64,000 nt of DNA, taken from the NCBI RefSeq assembly GCF_004359215.1, contig NC_090610.1, forward strand, positions 4,304,248 through 4,368,247, written 5' to 3'. Source of the DNA: Bremia lactucae (Eukaryota > Oomycota > Peronosporomycetes > Peronosporales > Peronosporaceae). The translations under genes and the position numbers were made by a program. Below, piece by piece: positions 42,430 to 53,095 of this stretch (position 1 is its first letter; every line of letters begins with the position of its first letter). Under the pieces are notes generated by a model, which ran no database searches, was not told where the DNA came from, and worked only from the letters and a program-made list of their open reading frames with translations.

Positions 42430-43240
42430 TCTACTTCATTTTAGTTCAAAGATCCTCTATGCTTAATAGTTCTCCTGTCCTTCAAGGTACTTCTTCAAAT
42501 TTCTGGATTTAGTGCCTATTACATCTGCTCCAAAAATTGTTGGAAATCTTTCGCGTTCAGGGCATGTCCTTTTAAGAAGTCCCTTTGCTTAACATTCACC
42601 ACACTTTCGCTTCCTGCCATTTGCTGCAGAAGTGCCTGCTGCTTCATCCACATATTCTAGAAGGTGAGGGATCACGTCATGCACTTTCAGTGGGCCGTCC
42701 ACGCTGCCGTCTCAACACAGGATCTCTGACAAGCAGATCTTCATTTGCTCTCATTAAGCTTTGTTCAAGCAGTAGCTGCTGGTGGAGGAAGGATTGCATG
42801 TTGCTCTTAAAGATGAACATGTTCTATCCTCATTGGGCAGTGTTCTTTGATACTGCTTATGTACCTGTGGTTGGTACAATGTGAGAAAAGCTTATGACTG
42901 GAAGGCATGTAGTGAGGCAGAAATATCCATCTTTAGAGCCAAATGAGATATCTTTCTATTCACTGCAGTCCAGAATCCATTTCTCAACTGGATTAAATTA
43001 TGAGATTGATCATAAGCAACCTGATAGCTGATAGTCTCCTGCTGCTGCTGACATGCAAGAAGCAGCTTTTCATAGACAACTGGTTAGTTGCCTGTAGAAA
43101 TTGCTATCCATTTTTAATAGTATCATGGCCTCCTTCCACACGCGATGTTGTTGTATGCCGATAGTGTTTGATAGACTTTGTCCATGCTAACACAAATTTA
43201 TGCTTATGTATTGACCAGGTTGCATTTAAGTATGCAAAAC
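42430..43240 (-). pseudogene. MULE-type transposase remnant
   Basis: The minus strand, in pieces, reads AWTKSIKHYRHTTTSRVEGG followed by HDTIK near 43190-43110, the TSRVE..H..K motif seen in the C-terminal half of MULE transposases of oomycetes. Later it reads LLLEQSLMRANEDLLVRDPV and RRQRGRPTES at 42780-42670, a typical C-terminal GRP stretch. Many stops are present and no terminal inverted repeats were found. It separates two gypsy elements. Confidence 0.5.
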
Positions 43241-43254
43241 CCAAAGGATAATTC

Positions 43255-43740
43255 CTTCAACTTCTTGGTAATTCTCAAAGCGAATGCGACTTGCATTTGC
43301 TCGTCGACGATGTGACGTGCCCTTATGGCATCGTCCAACTCGACAACCACTCAGAGGGAGTCTTTTCCGACTCCCCTATACTTAGAGATATCTATCTTGA
43401 AGGTTTCGGGACGACGCGTGTGCGTCATTCCAGGTACAGGGGTCTGTACCTGCTGTGACCTCAACAGTTCTGCCTGTTGAGAGCCTTGCTGTTTCAGCAA
43501 GGCTACCTTCTCCTTCATCTCGTCAAGTTCATGATGTATAAACTTGGCGATGGCTGAATAGAGGGCATCTCTATCCAAACCGGACAGCAAGCATGGCCAA
43601 GATGGCATCGTTTCCTACGGTCGAACTCATTCGTTCGACCGCACTCCTTTCTATGTTACTAAGAAAGGAGTAGCTTTCACGCGAAACGTGATGCTTATTC
43701 CCACTATCATCTAACATGTCCATGTTAGATAATGAAATGT
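43255..43740 (-). pseudogene. Gypsy gag N-terminal half, minus strand
   Basis: The minus strand reads an N-terminus as at 37055 with one shift, then a heptad region (HHELDEMKEKVALLKQQGSQ, QAELLRSQQVQTPVPGMTHT) and FKIDISKYRGVGKDSLL, continuing as VVELDDAIRARHIVDEQMQV. The same protein continues on the plus strand at 60440-61110. It is cut at about 43255 by the MULE-like remnant. Confidence 0.75.
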
Positions 43741-43772
43741 GGTCCTTGGACGGACTCCAAAGTGCTACCAGG

Positions 43773-44210
43773 TGTAACGGGGCACTACGACTTGTACTGC
43801 TTCAGTACAAGTCCACTTCGCACTGCTTCAGTTGCGAGTGGTGCCTTACGTTATTTCACGTACACTAGTACGTGCAGAGGAAGACTTCTCTTTAAGGCAA
43901 CTAGCTTAAAGAGGGTTACATGAAAACTGTATGAATATAATTAAGTTAACGCTAACTTAATTATAAACCAATACTAAACATGCAATTGACATCTTATCTT
44001 ATCTTATCTTATCTGCCTCTCTCTTTTGTTTACATCTACAGTTGATTAGTCTGCGGGATAAATAGATATAATGGTCTAACCCTATTTATGGATAAATTTC
44101 TGAACATTACTATATTAAGTAATATCCTCCAAATATTATCTACCTTTTAGATAATATATTAATTAACAACCTTTAAGTGTTAATTTCATGTAACGATACA
44201 CCCCGTTACA
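43773..44210 (-). repeat. 5' LTR of minus-strand gypsy element
   Basis: It starts TGTAACGGGG and ends CCCCGTTACA, 438 bp, with the primer-binding site at 43760-43772. It contains a short (cttat)n run near 43995-44015. The outer flank cttat at 44211 has no partner in the window. Confidence 0.8.
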
Positions 44211-44790
44211 CTTATCGGTCTCTGTCTTGCGCGCGTTTAGTGCTGACTGGATCGCGTAGCAAGTAGATATAAAGGCCTATATGGGCTATTATGCTCATCA
44301 ACAATTTTCCGATTGCTCAAGAGACTGTGAAAATATTGCCTGCGGACAAGCTATACCGGCATTGGCTGCGCCATGATTGGTGAAATCGTCCCAATGATCG
44401 GTTTAAATAAATAGATAGAAGTCACCGTCAAAGAGCAATATTTAAGTGTTTTGTCAAGGACTGTGTCACAGGGAGGAGTTTTGAAAGGCCAGTTTTAACC
44501 TGATGTGAAGCCAACATCATTTTTGGATATCATGTTAGCGTCGAGCACCGTGAAAATATAGTTCATATGATTTTTCTGCTTCTTCACTGCCTAAAAGCTT
44601 TAATTGGTACGACGGCATTAAAGACTAGATGACAACACCAAACTCCTATATAAGAGCTGGCACTAGATGTGCTTATTGTGATTCGATGACACCGAGCTTG
44701 CTCAGAGTGATGATCCTTCAACTTTGAATCAGCACTGACCCCACGCTCAGTCTTAAAAGTCCAAGGCGTAAGTCTGCGTAGAATTTAAGA
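44211..44790. other. Intergenic, upstream of the coiled-coil gene
   Basis: This is mixed sequence with no credible ORF. The first 70 bp (ctctgtcttgcgcgcgtttag..tagatata) echo an internal part of the 33624 LTR (gcgcgcgtccagcgctgac), so a short LTR scrap may be present. The rest is unassigned. Confidence 0.3.
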
Positions 44791-46233
44791 ATGAAGGTCA
44801 CATTGGAGAATGGCATCAATGCAAGCGCAGGCTGTGGGAAGCCATGCTTTGCTGAGTTTGACAACATACTGCAGGAGCTGAGGCGATGTGAAGAGCGCAA
44901 GCAACAGCAAAGTGTCGAGGTCACATCAGCCACTACAAAGCAGAAGATACTAAGAGATCATCTGCAACAGAGTATGACATAGCTTGTCTAAGATAGGAAG
45001 CACACGAATACTGATAGTGCGGAGTGAGTAGCTCAAGCTGAGCTTGCTGCTGCTCGAGCAAGCAAGCTGAAGCTATGTGAGGAGATTGGAACATTAAAGC
45101 AGGCAAAAGAGCACCAGAATAAGCAGCTTGAAAAGTACGAATTCGACTTGCAGTTTGCGCGGGAGACGCACGCTTCGATGACAAAAAAACTGAAGGATCT
45201 GGAGACCTCGACTTGGACTATCAAGCAGCAATACATTCAGTAAGTCTTACATGCAGCTACGTACGTTCTCATGAATTCTATAAATTTGATGCTCAATATA
45301 ACGGTGTGTGCTAAGGTCGCTTGCTTCGCGCATTAAATCGAGCGTCCAGGTTCTTCGACAGCTGAATGTTACCCACCCAGCTACATTCAATGTAGACGCT
45401 ACTGAATCATGCAGCGAGCCGGGGCAGGCTAATCAGAAAAAGCGCAAGCGTGTTTTGGGCGACGAAATAAGTGAGCAACAAGTGCTTCATACTGACAGCA
45501 AGGTATTGGCATCGTGCGCATTCCATTGCACACACATTTATCTAACCCGTTTATCAGCCGGAGGAGTCAAGTATTGCTGCAGAGATAAAAGTATCAGAAA
45601 TCGCAGCAAAGATAAAGCATGCCGCTGCCTTGGATGGTGACTGTAGCTCGTTGTTACCTACAAGTGGCAATGTAGACCAAAATGATAGTGCAAATGTAGA
45701 GACTGAGCTTCGAACCACCGAGCTACTGGATCAAATCTCTAAACTTGAATTGGCTCAATCGGCACTAAAAGGTACTCCATTCTTTTGCAACATAGTGACA
45801 CTGATGGTGTTATGAGTCATCCCAAACTCTAGACATGTACACTGCGCTTGAGTTCAAGCACAACGAATCAGTAGCGAAGAGCAAAGAACTTGAGCAAGAT
45901 GCCAAAAATAAGGGTGCTAAAATTGAAGAGCTAGAGCAAGAAGTCAAGATAGCTCAGTCGACAACCTCTGCTAATAGCAATTCAGAGACCCAGGAGAAAG
46001 AAGTCATGAAAGGGCGTCTTAAGATTCTAGAGGTATGCGCCGAGTGTTTCTCGATAGATTGTCTATATATTTGCGGTGGTATTGATAGCCTTTGTTTGCA
46101 CTTTTAGGAAAATTTGGCACAAATGAATGGATATGCTGACCAGCTTGAAATGGTCATTGCTCAGTGTCCATCGTGCACCTTAAAGCTACAAAGTGAGAGC
46201 ACGCAGGATTCTGTCGCCAATAAAGTCGAGTAG
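44791..46233 (+). CDS. Coiled-coil protein of unknown function, six exons
   Basis: Inferred exons are 44791-44971, 45032-45239, 45316-45502, 45558-45771, 45833-46032 and 46108-46233, joined by 55-76 bp GT-AG introns, giving 371 codons. Phases match at every junction. The protein is dominated by heptad-like segments (ILQELRRCEERKQQQSVEV; LKQAKEHQNKQLEKYEFDL; SKELEQDAKNKGAKIEELEQ), with a basic cluster KKRKRV that could be a nuclear signal and a final CPSC. A structural or scaffold role is possible but nothing in the sequence names it. The first intron (GTATGA..TAG) removes three in-frame stops. It ends 26 bp from the stop of the convergent ABC gene. The start may lie further upstream. Confidence 0.65.
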
Positions 46234-46259
46234 AAAAGCAGACCAGAAATGAAACTTTT

Positions 46260-48180
46260 TTAATCCTTTTGGTCTGCTGTGTCTATTACAAAAGATGATT
46301 GGTTGTGGGCGAGGTCATAAAATCTGGTGCCTTCCTGATTCAGCTCCCCATATGTGCCAGTCTCGGCTATCACGCCTTCCTCCAGCAAGATAATGCGGTC
46401 AGCATGCTTAATGGTGTTAAGCCGATGGGCAACAATCAACACTGTTCGATTCTTTGCTGCTTGCAGCATCGCTCGACGGATCATTTCCTCGCTATGACCG
46501 TCCAGAGAGCTAGTGGCTTCATCGAAGACTAAAATATTTGTTGTCTTGTAAAGCGCGCGGGCAATGGCAATGCGCTGCTTTTGACCACCCGAAAGCTCAA
46601 CACCCTTTTCACCCACGAATGTTTTATACTGGTTTGGCAATTTCATAATAAAGTCATGCGCATATGCTTCCTTGGCAGCAGAGACGAGCTGCTCGTAATT
46701 GTGTGTTTCGCAACCGTAAGCGATATTTTCAGCGATAGATGATGCAAAAAGCGATGGTTCCTGCTCCACAAAAATAGCAGAATTTAGGCTTGAGTACATT
46801 GAAAATATACAAATCGTTCAAACTACGAACCTGATTAACAACACCAATTTGGCTGCGTAGCCACGATGTATTTAGCGTCGCAATATCTACGCCATCAAGA
46901 GTTACTGATCCGCTAGTGGGCTTGATTATTTTCGAAATCAGTGATGCAAGAGTCGATTTTCCAGCACCGCTTTTACCAACAATCGCCACCACTTCATCGG
47001 GTTTCATTTCCGCATTTAAGCGGTCAAGCACCATGATTTGTGGACGAGACGGATACGCATACGACACATTGTTAAAGCATACATGGCCCTTCACAGCGGC
47101 TAGCGTGCCTTCACCATCTGCAGCAGCTGGCAGCGATAGCAGGTCAAATAGAGCCTCCGACGACATTCGGGTCTTCTTTATGTCACTCAAGCAAGATGAA
47201 ACCCCAGAGAAGCCAAGACCCATAAAGCCGCTGTACAATGCGAATGACGTGAGCGTACCAATAGTCAGTTCACCGGATTTTACCAGCGATCCACCAAAGT
47301 AGAGCACTGAGAACAATGAGCAATTTGTAGACAGCGAAAGGCCTCCCATGAACAGCCCGCGAGCGCGCTTTGCACGCTTGGAGTTGGCCAGAATAATTTT
47401 ATTTATCTTCTCAAAACGATTCAATTCGTTTTGCTCTGCTGAAAAGAGCTTGACTGTTAAGATATTGTTTAAACTTTCCTCGGCTACTCCAGTCATATTT
47501 GCCACTGAGTTTTGGTGCTTTTTGGCCAGACGGCTCGAGAACTTGCTAGAAAGCATTGCCCCCGTGCCCACGAGCGGCAAAATGGTGAGCGAAACCAACG
47601 TGAGCTTCGGTGAGATGGTCATTAGCATGCAGGACGCACCGATAGCTGAGTTAAGTGACCTGTAACCATTCGAAAGTACATCTACAACTGCATTTGCTGT
47701 CTGCTGGCAGTCGCTACTGAGTCTTGTCACCAATTCGCCTACCTTACGATCGTTATAGAATAGAAGGTCCTGTGACAGCAACACTTTATACAATTTTTTG
47801 CGCAACTTCGCAGCAATGCGCTCCGCCACCATACCAAGCGAGTATGTTCGCAGAAATGAGCCCACCGAGCCGGTAACAAAGGTGGCAAACACGACCACGA
47901 CAAAACCTTTACGACTGAGACCCCCCGGAGCAGGCTTTCCCGCCGCCACGTCAATGGCCTTGCCCATTATACGTGGAAAAATCAAATTCATGGCCGAAGC
48001 TATGGTCATACCTGTGACACCTATAGCAAGAGGCACCCTCTCTTCTTTTGTGAGGGTCCAGATCCAGCCAGCGTTGGAGCGTTTCTTTGACGAATTCTTT
48101 GGCTTGCACGTATCATTTGCAAAATCGGTCGATGTTGGAGCAATTGAGGCACTACTTTCTCCATCACCTATCTTTTGCAT
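46260..48180 (-). CDS. ABC half-transporter (ABCB / mitochondrial type), two exons
   Basis: Exons are 48180-46831 and 46760-46260 (minus), with a 70-bp GT-AG intron (phase 0) splitting the Q-loop, VVNQ|EPSLF; 616 codons. The first in-frame ATG is at 48180; the frame extends upstream only with a GTG. One six-helix membrane domain (LAIGVTGMTIASAMNLIFPR onward; FVVVVFATFVTGSVGSFLRT; GELVTRLSSDCQQTANAVVD) is followed by one nucleotide-binding domain with Walker A GKSGAGKST, signature LSGGQKQRIAIARAL, Walker B ILVFDEATSSLD and H-loop AHRLNTIKHAD. One TMD plus one NBD means it works as a dimer. The wording resembles ABCB10/Mdl1-type exporters, which sit in the inner mitochondrial membrane; location is inferred. 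All catalytic motifs are intact. Confidence 0.9.
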
Positions 48181-48318
48181 TAGAAAAGGCCTAGGAGGTG
48201 ACAAGGCGAAGTTGTTTGCAAAGTGGTAGGCAAGAAGATTCAATTCGCCTTTTATTTGATAATGACCTATTCTGTAACATATGAGTTTCGGTAGTGCCGG
48301 ATCAATCACCAGTCAAGT
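48181..48318. promoter_or_regulatory. Short divergent promoter between ABC transporter and PPR gene
   Basis: Only 138 bp separate the two ATGs of head-to-head genes. No TATA box is evident. The interval contains short AT-rich stretches (ttttatttgataatg). A shared bidirectional promoter is the simplest reading. Confidence 0.5.
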
Positions 48319-50280
48319 ATGCAGCGAAGACTCCTAAAGTGGAGTGGGGCGCTCAATAATCGCCGAAATGCAGGGAACTTGATGCGCTCGATTTTTGCAT
48401 CGCCGGCTCTATTTTCCACGGCAAAAGCAGAGCGTAAAGTAATGCCTCGCAAGCGGAGTCAGAGTCCGCTTAAAACCAGCCCTACCCGAGCACGAGGTCG
48501 CAATTCGCTCAATCAAGTTGTGATCAACGTGGAGGCTCTTGTGCAGGAGTCAAAGCGCGATGGTAAATCTTTCCAGCCGTGTATGGATTATTTGCGTCGC
48601 GTATCTAGTGTGCTGCAGCTATGCAAGACTCGAGAGCAGTGCACAGCCGCAATACCTCTTTGCCACATCGTTCAAAGGGCTCAATTTATCCACGGCATGG
48701 CAGAGATGGAATGCTTACGAATCTATCAAAAAGCGGGACGCAATAAGGAAGTTATAACGCTGGCGGAGATATTAATGAATAGGGACGTATTTTTACTAAA
48801 TTCAGCCCTTTCCAGTGTCATCCAAGCTTGTGCTGCACTCGAAGATATTGATAAAGGCTTTCAAATCTTTGATGCGGCAGTCAGGCGAGGCAGTATCCCA
48901 AACGCGCGAGTATTTTCAGCATTGCTCGCTGTTGCGGGAGCGTCTAAAGATCCACAACGGGTGCAAAATGTACTGACAAAGATGCAAGATGTGGGCATCG
49001 AAATGAATGATATTACTTACCACAATCTAATGAGTGCGTATGCACGTGGGGGTCACGTGACAGAAGCGCTTGCTCTTTTTGACAAAATGCAAAAGCAAGG
49101 AATTGCCGCGGATGGACATACCTATGCGATTTTAATGGATGCCCACGCAGCGAGTGGAGACTTTGACGGCACCTTGGCCCTTATGAATGAGCTCAAGACG
49201 ACAGCAATCCAATTAAACTTGGTGCATTATAACGTAATGCTAAAAGCCTGCGGAAAGACAAGCAACTTGGCGGTAGCCTTTCAAATGTATGAAGAATTAA
49301 AAGACCGCAAGATCAAGCCCGATCTGGTGACATTTATTACCATGATGCATGCCGTCTACCATGGTGAAATTGGGGCGATTGACCAGAAGAAGGTCAAAAC
49401 TATACTCGTGGGCATGGCTATGATGGGCATGTCGTTTGTACCATTCATTAATTACGAAGAGTACATGATGACGACACTTTTTTGTGGAAGTCTCGTCGGT
49501 TCGATGGGTCTGGCTGCTTACATGAACCCCGATGGCGTTCTTCGGGCGCTTTATCCCAATACGGACGAGCTGCGGAATGATACTGTCATCGAAGCATTCT
49601 TTCGGCGCCTGCGCGAAGAAGATCATTGTGGTAGATCTATCTATCTATGGCGTGAAATGATAAAATATAATGTGCCTGCGGACCCACGTGTATATGACAT
49701 TCTTGTACGCACTTGTGTGCGCAAGCGTCACCCTGAGCTGGCATACGAAGCAGTGTTGGAGGAGAAGCTACCATTAGTTGACAGGGAAGGCAGGTTTGTG
49801 CTAAGCCTTCATACGACATTGAGTCTATTGCAGTCGCTGTTGGCCCAAAGACGTGAAAATATGGCGAACACGCTATACGACGCAGCTCGAAGCCACAATG
49901 TGTTTGACACGGTATTTGACGAAAAGAGCCGCGTGTATGTGTACGATATGCGTCCGTTTCTGAGCGAGCAATTGCGCAGCTACATTATCATAAAATTGAT
50001 GGATGAGCTGCGTTCTAAAACAGACTTGTCAAAAGGTGAAGTACCCATCCCGAGCGTGCAGTTTCTGATTTATCACGGGTACGAGCTCCTTGATCGCCTT
50101 GATGCGGACAATGCCAGTCTTCGCACGCTATTTTCAATGGATGATATGACACGCGTTGATGCAGAAAAACACAGTGCTACGTCTGGACGCTACTACTTCT
50201 GGATAGCTATTCCATCGGAGCGGCTTCAAACTTATTTTGAAAATACACCTATTAATGCAGGCAAAGAGCATCGACTGTAA
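48319..50280 (+). CDS. Pentatricopeptide repeat (PPR) protein, probably mitochondrial
   Basis: A single-exon ORF of 653 codons with ATG at 48319. The N-terminus is rich in Arg/Ser and hydroxylated residues (MQRRLLKWSGALNNRRNAGN), like a mitochondrial targeting peptide. Helical-hairpin repeats are clearest at residues about 190-350, e.g. YHNLMSAYARGGHVTEALAL, HTYAILMDAHAASGDFDGTL and HYNVMLKACGKTSNLAVAFQ. PPR proteins bind organellar RNA to guide processing, stability or translation. The C-terminal half (from about 360) shows weaker repeats and a hydrophobic stretch (FCGSLVGSMGLAAYMNP), so it may differ from classic P-type proteins. The head-to-head position with a putative mitochondrial ABC transporter fits an organellar role. 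Confidence 0.85.
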   Translation: MQRRLLKWSGALNNRRNAGNLMRSIFASPALFSTAKAERKVMPRKRSQSPLKTSPTRARGRNSLNQVVINVEALVQESKRDGKSFQPCMDYLRRVSSVLQLCKTREQCTAAIPLCHIVQRAQFIHGMAEMECLRIYQKAGRNKEVITLAEILMNRDVFLLNSALSSVIQACAALEDIDKGFQIFDAAVRRGSIPNARVFSALLAVAGASKDPQRVQNVLTKMQDVGIEMNDITYHNLMSAYARGGHVTEALALFDKMQKQGIAADGHTYAILMDAHAASGDFDGTLALMNELKTTAIQLNLVHYNVMLKACGKTSNLAVAFQMYEELKDRKIKPDLVTFITMMHAVYHGEIGAIDQKKVKTILVGMAMMGMSFVPFINYEEYMMTTLFCGSLVGSMGLAAYMNPDGVLRALYPNTDELRNDTVIEAFFRRLREEDHCGRSIYLWREMIKYNVPADPRVYDILVRTCVRKRHPELAYEAVLEEKLPLVDREGRFVLSLHTTLSLLQSLLAQRRENMANTLYDAARSHNVFDTVFDEKSRVYVYDMRPFLSEQLRSYIIIKLMDELRSKTDLSKGEVPIPSVQFLIYHGYELLDRLDADNASLRTLFSMDDMTRVDAEKHSATSGRYYFWIAIPSERLQTYFENTPINAGKEHRL

Positions 50281-51042
50281 AATGATGCAAGTAGTATTGA
50301 TTAAAAGTGGTGCTGCAAATTTGTTGTAGAATAATTAGAATTACTCCGGACATAAGTGTTTTTCTCTGCGTATTTATTTTTCATTGCGAATATGAGCGGT
50401 CTGCTAATTAAGCCCATAACAACACGTGATGTTTTCTTTCACATTTGCTATTTGTTGAATTCTCTGCAATGTAACTAAAAAGTGGCATTCCTTGCTTGGC
50501 TATATACCTTCATCATGCAACGCAACAACAAGAAGCTTGCAATCGTACTCGCATATTGCCACTCGTCAGGCCATTTAAAAGAAGTAGAAAAAAAACTTTA
50601 GGTCTTTTGTGCTTCGTTATTAGCTTTACAACTTTTTACCGTAACGCTGATTGTAACGCATCGTCGTCACAAGAGATTGGAATATGTTAGCGGGGTCAGA
50701 AACATTTAGTCTTTCATCCTTGATTGTAATAAAATTCTTTTATTCATTTAAATTGGTTTGACCGTCGTCACAACTTGACTTCAAGTTGAAGTTACGGGAA
50801 GGATGGTGACGTTACGTTATGACCGAAAAGAGGTAGGAATGCCGGCTGGAGCAAATATGCTCCAGAATAGTCAAAATCGTCGATTGTTGACTCAGCACGG
50901 GAATGAAGTGACGTCTCGTTTACATGGACTCAATTTTCCAGGGATGCCTGAGATGAAAAGATATTCGTGCCTTGGCGAATTCTAAGCCAATAGACGCGCG
51001 AGAAGTCCCTTGCGACCCCAGAGTCCTTCTCATTCAGTTAAG
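50281..51042. other. Intergenic between PPR and MFS genes
   Basis: This is AT-rich at first, then more balanced from about 50800. A 60-codon ATG frame at 50803-50985 is in frame with the MFS gene but ends in a stop and shows no recognisable domain. It may be 5' UTR. Confidence 0.3.
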
Positions 51043-52605
51043 ATGCTCGATTCAAGAGGCATGAAAGCGGAGCTATTGCTGAATCAGGTAGCACTTCACG
51101 AGCGCGCGTCTAACGATGGACGTAACGCAAAGACTAGTAGCTCTTCAGGAGTGTTGGAGCATCTCCCGGTAAATGATCCGCAGACAATGCGTCCAGGGTA
51201 TGGCAGCACGGCCTTAGAAGCCACACAGAGAGGTACGGACGATGAGACGGTTAGCAATCAGATTATAGTGTCCGCTGTCGCCAACCTCAGCACTGCTGTA
51301 CGTTGTAAAGCAATTGCACTAATACAGTACTCGTGTCTGGACTCACTGTGTCGATGACAGTATAATCTAGCAGTCATCAACTATGCCTTGATGATGCTTG
51401 AGCGATCGTATCCTGATTCGAGTCCAGAGTTGCGGTCCACTGTCGACGCATGCTCGCTATTGGGAGCTGTCGCGGGGCAACTCACATTTGGTTATGTCGG
51501 CGCTGTTCTCGGACGCAGACAGGGGATGATCTTGACGTTATTGCTATCGATTCTAGGAGCGGCGTCAAGCGCACTTCTCCCATGGGGATCCGATTCAGTA
51601 TATTATGTTCTGGCAGCCTGTCGATTCGTGTTGGGTGTAGGCGTCGGTGGAGTCTACCCACTATCCGCAGCCTCGGCATTGGAGTCGAATCCTACGCAAA
51701 ATGAGTATCATAAGAGCAAGATCGTAGCCGCAGTATTTAGTTTTCAAGGCATCGGGCAATTACTTGCACCCCTCATGGCCTATATCATGCTAGCTCTAAA
51801 ACTACAGCACTCCATTGGGTGGCGAATTCTACTGCTAGTAGGTGCGTTTCCCGGTCTTTTTGTGCTGCGACGCGCATTCGAAGTCAAAGAATTTACGCCA
51901 AAGTCACCCAATACTCCATTAAAGGAGTTTAATCGAATGGACACAAAAGGGGTTGGTCGGTTCAAGTTATTGAATAAGGTGCGAAATAGCACGTCATTAC
52001 AGCGAAAGCTGTTTGGTGCTAGCGCGAGTTGGTTCCTATTTGATGTCACGTTCTACGGAAATATCATCTTTACGCCAATAATTCTGCGAGATACCTACGG
52101 TTTGGACAAACATCATTTTGGGGACATCGCTCTCTGCTCGCTAATTGTGGCTATCATCGCACTGCCCGGCAACCTTCTTGCTGTGTGTGTAGTCGGTAAA
52201 GTTAGCTTTAGAACGATTCAGATTGTGGGCTTTCTCGTGATGTCGCTGCTGTTTTTAGCACTTGGCGGTTTCTACGAGCAACTATTAAACTACAGGGGAC
52301 TGCTGCTTAATATGTACGCGCTCACATTTTTCTTTTCAAACTTTGGACCGAACGTGGGGACATTCTGTCTCCCCGCTGAAATTTTTTCGGACGATGTACG
52401 AGTGGAGCTAAATGGAATTGCCGCTGCAGCAGGAAAGCTCGGAGCTGCAATTGGTGCGGCCTCATTTGGCATCATTGAAGCTCGATTTGGTGTATCGTAT
52501 CTGTTGGCATTAAGCGCAACAGTTTCTCTTCTTGGAGCTCTCATAACGTACACTTTTATCCCCACAAAGCACTACAAATTGTTAAAGACCGCTAGACACG
52601 CTTGA
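51043..52605 (+). CDS. Major facilitator superfamily transporter, phosphate-symporter-like
   Basis: Two exons, 51043-51297 and 51361-52605, with a 63-bp GT-AG intron (phase 0); 499 codons. The first about 75 residues are a polar cytosolic tail. TM1 spans the splice site (IIVSAVANLSTA|YNLAVI). The loop 2-3 signature is VLGRRQGM. TM4-5 carries RFVLGVGVGGVYPLSA, close to the GxGxGGEYPLSA motif of PHO84-type phosphate/organic anion symporters. About 12 hydrophobic segments follow, with a central charged loop (FEVKEFTPKSPNTPLKEFNR), and the end is LIPTKHYKLL-like (ITYTFIPTKHYKLLKTARHA). The substrate cannot be assigned from sequence; phosphate is the best guess, with uncertain specificity. The ATG at 51043 is the first true ATG in the frame. 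Confidence 0.85.
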
Positions 52606-53095
52606 TCTGCTTATCATGGAAGCAAGGCAATACAAAAAAATTGACACAACTTGATGGTAGAATAGGTTCGGGATTCAATTGCAGGCTTTGCCGTTGGCAA
52701 TGTAACATACATAATACATTTTGTATGAACAAAAAAAGCAAAAGAAGAAAATTTGCTGTCACTTAATTGTTGATTTTCTTAGAGTAGTAGCTCGCAATAA
52801 AAAATGATTGTGTACAATTAATTACCATTAATCGTCAATTCAGCTGCACCTATTTAACTTCATCAGAGCGCGATCATCGCATCATTACTGGTCAAAAACG
52901 CTCTTATATATAAATCAATACGTTCGGCGATGGAGCCGACAAAATCTTCGCGAGCAATACACCTCGAAACAAATCAAACGCTTCTTCTGTTTCTTTATGG
53001 TCCGTCATATTCTACTAAACGAATTCAAGCTACTACACAAGAGCATTCACAGTTAATGTATCGAACCAAGCAAACAGCTCATCCCGAATCTCAAG
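52606..53095. other. Intergenic, convergent 3' ends of MFS and transposase-derived genes
   Basis: AT-rich with poly-A like runs; no ORF, LTR or repeat recognised. Both flanking genes end here. Confidence 0.3.

Noticed and set aside
44972..45031. Three in-frame stops in the coiled-coil gene, first taken for a pseudogene with C-to-T changes
   Set aside because: A 60-bp GT-AG intron (GTATGA..GAGTAG) removes them and restores the heptad pattern with correct phase, matching the size of the other introns.
48181..48309. Longer N-terminus of the ABC transporter starting near 48309
   Set aside because: The codon there is GTG, not ATG; the first ATG in the frame is at 48180 and a longer form would leave only nine bases to the PPR start.
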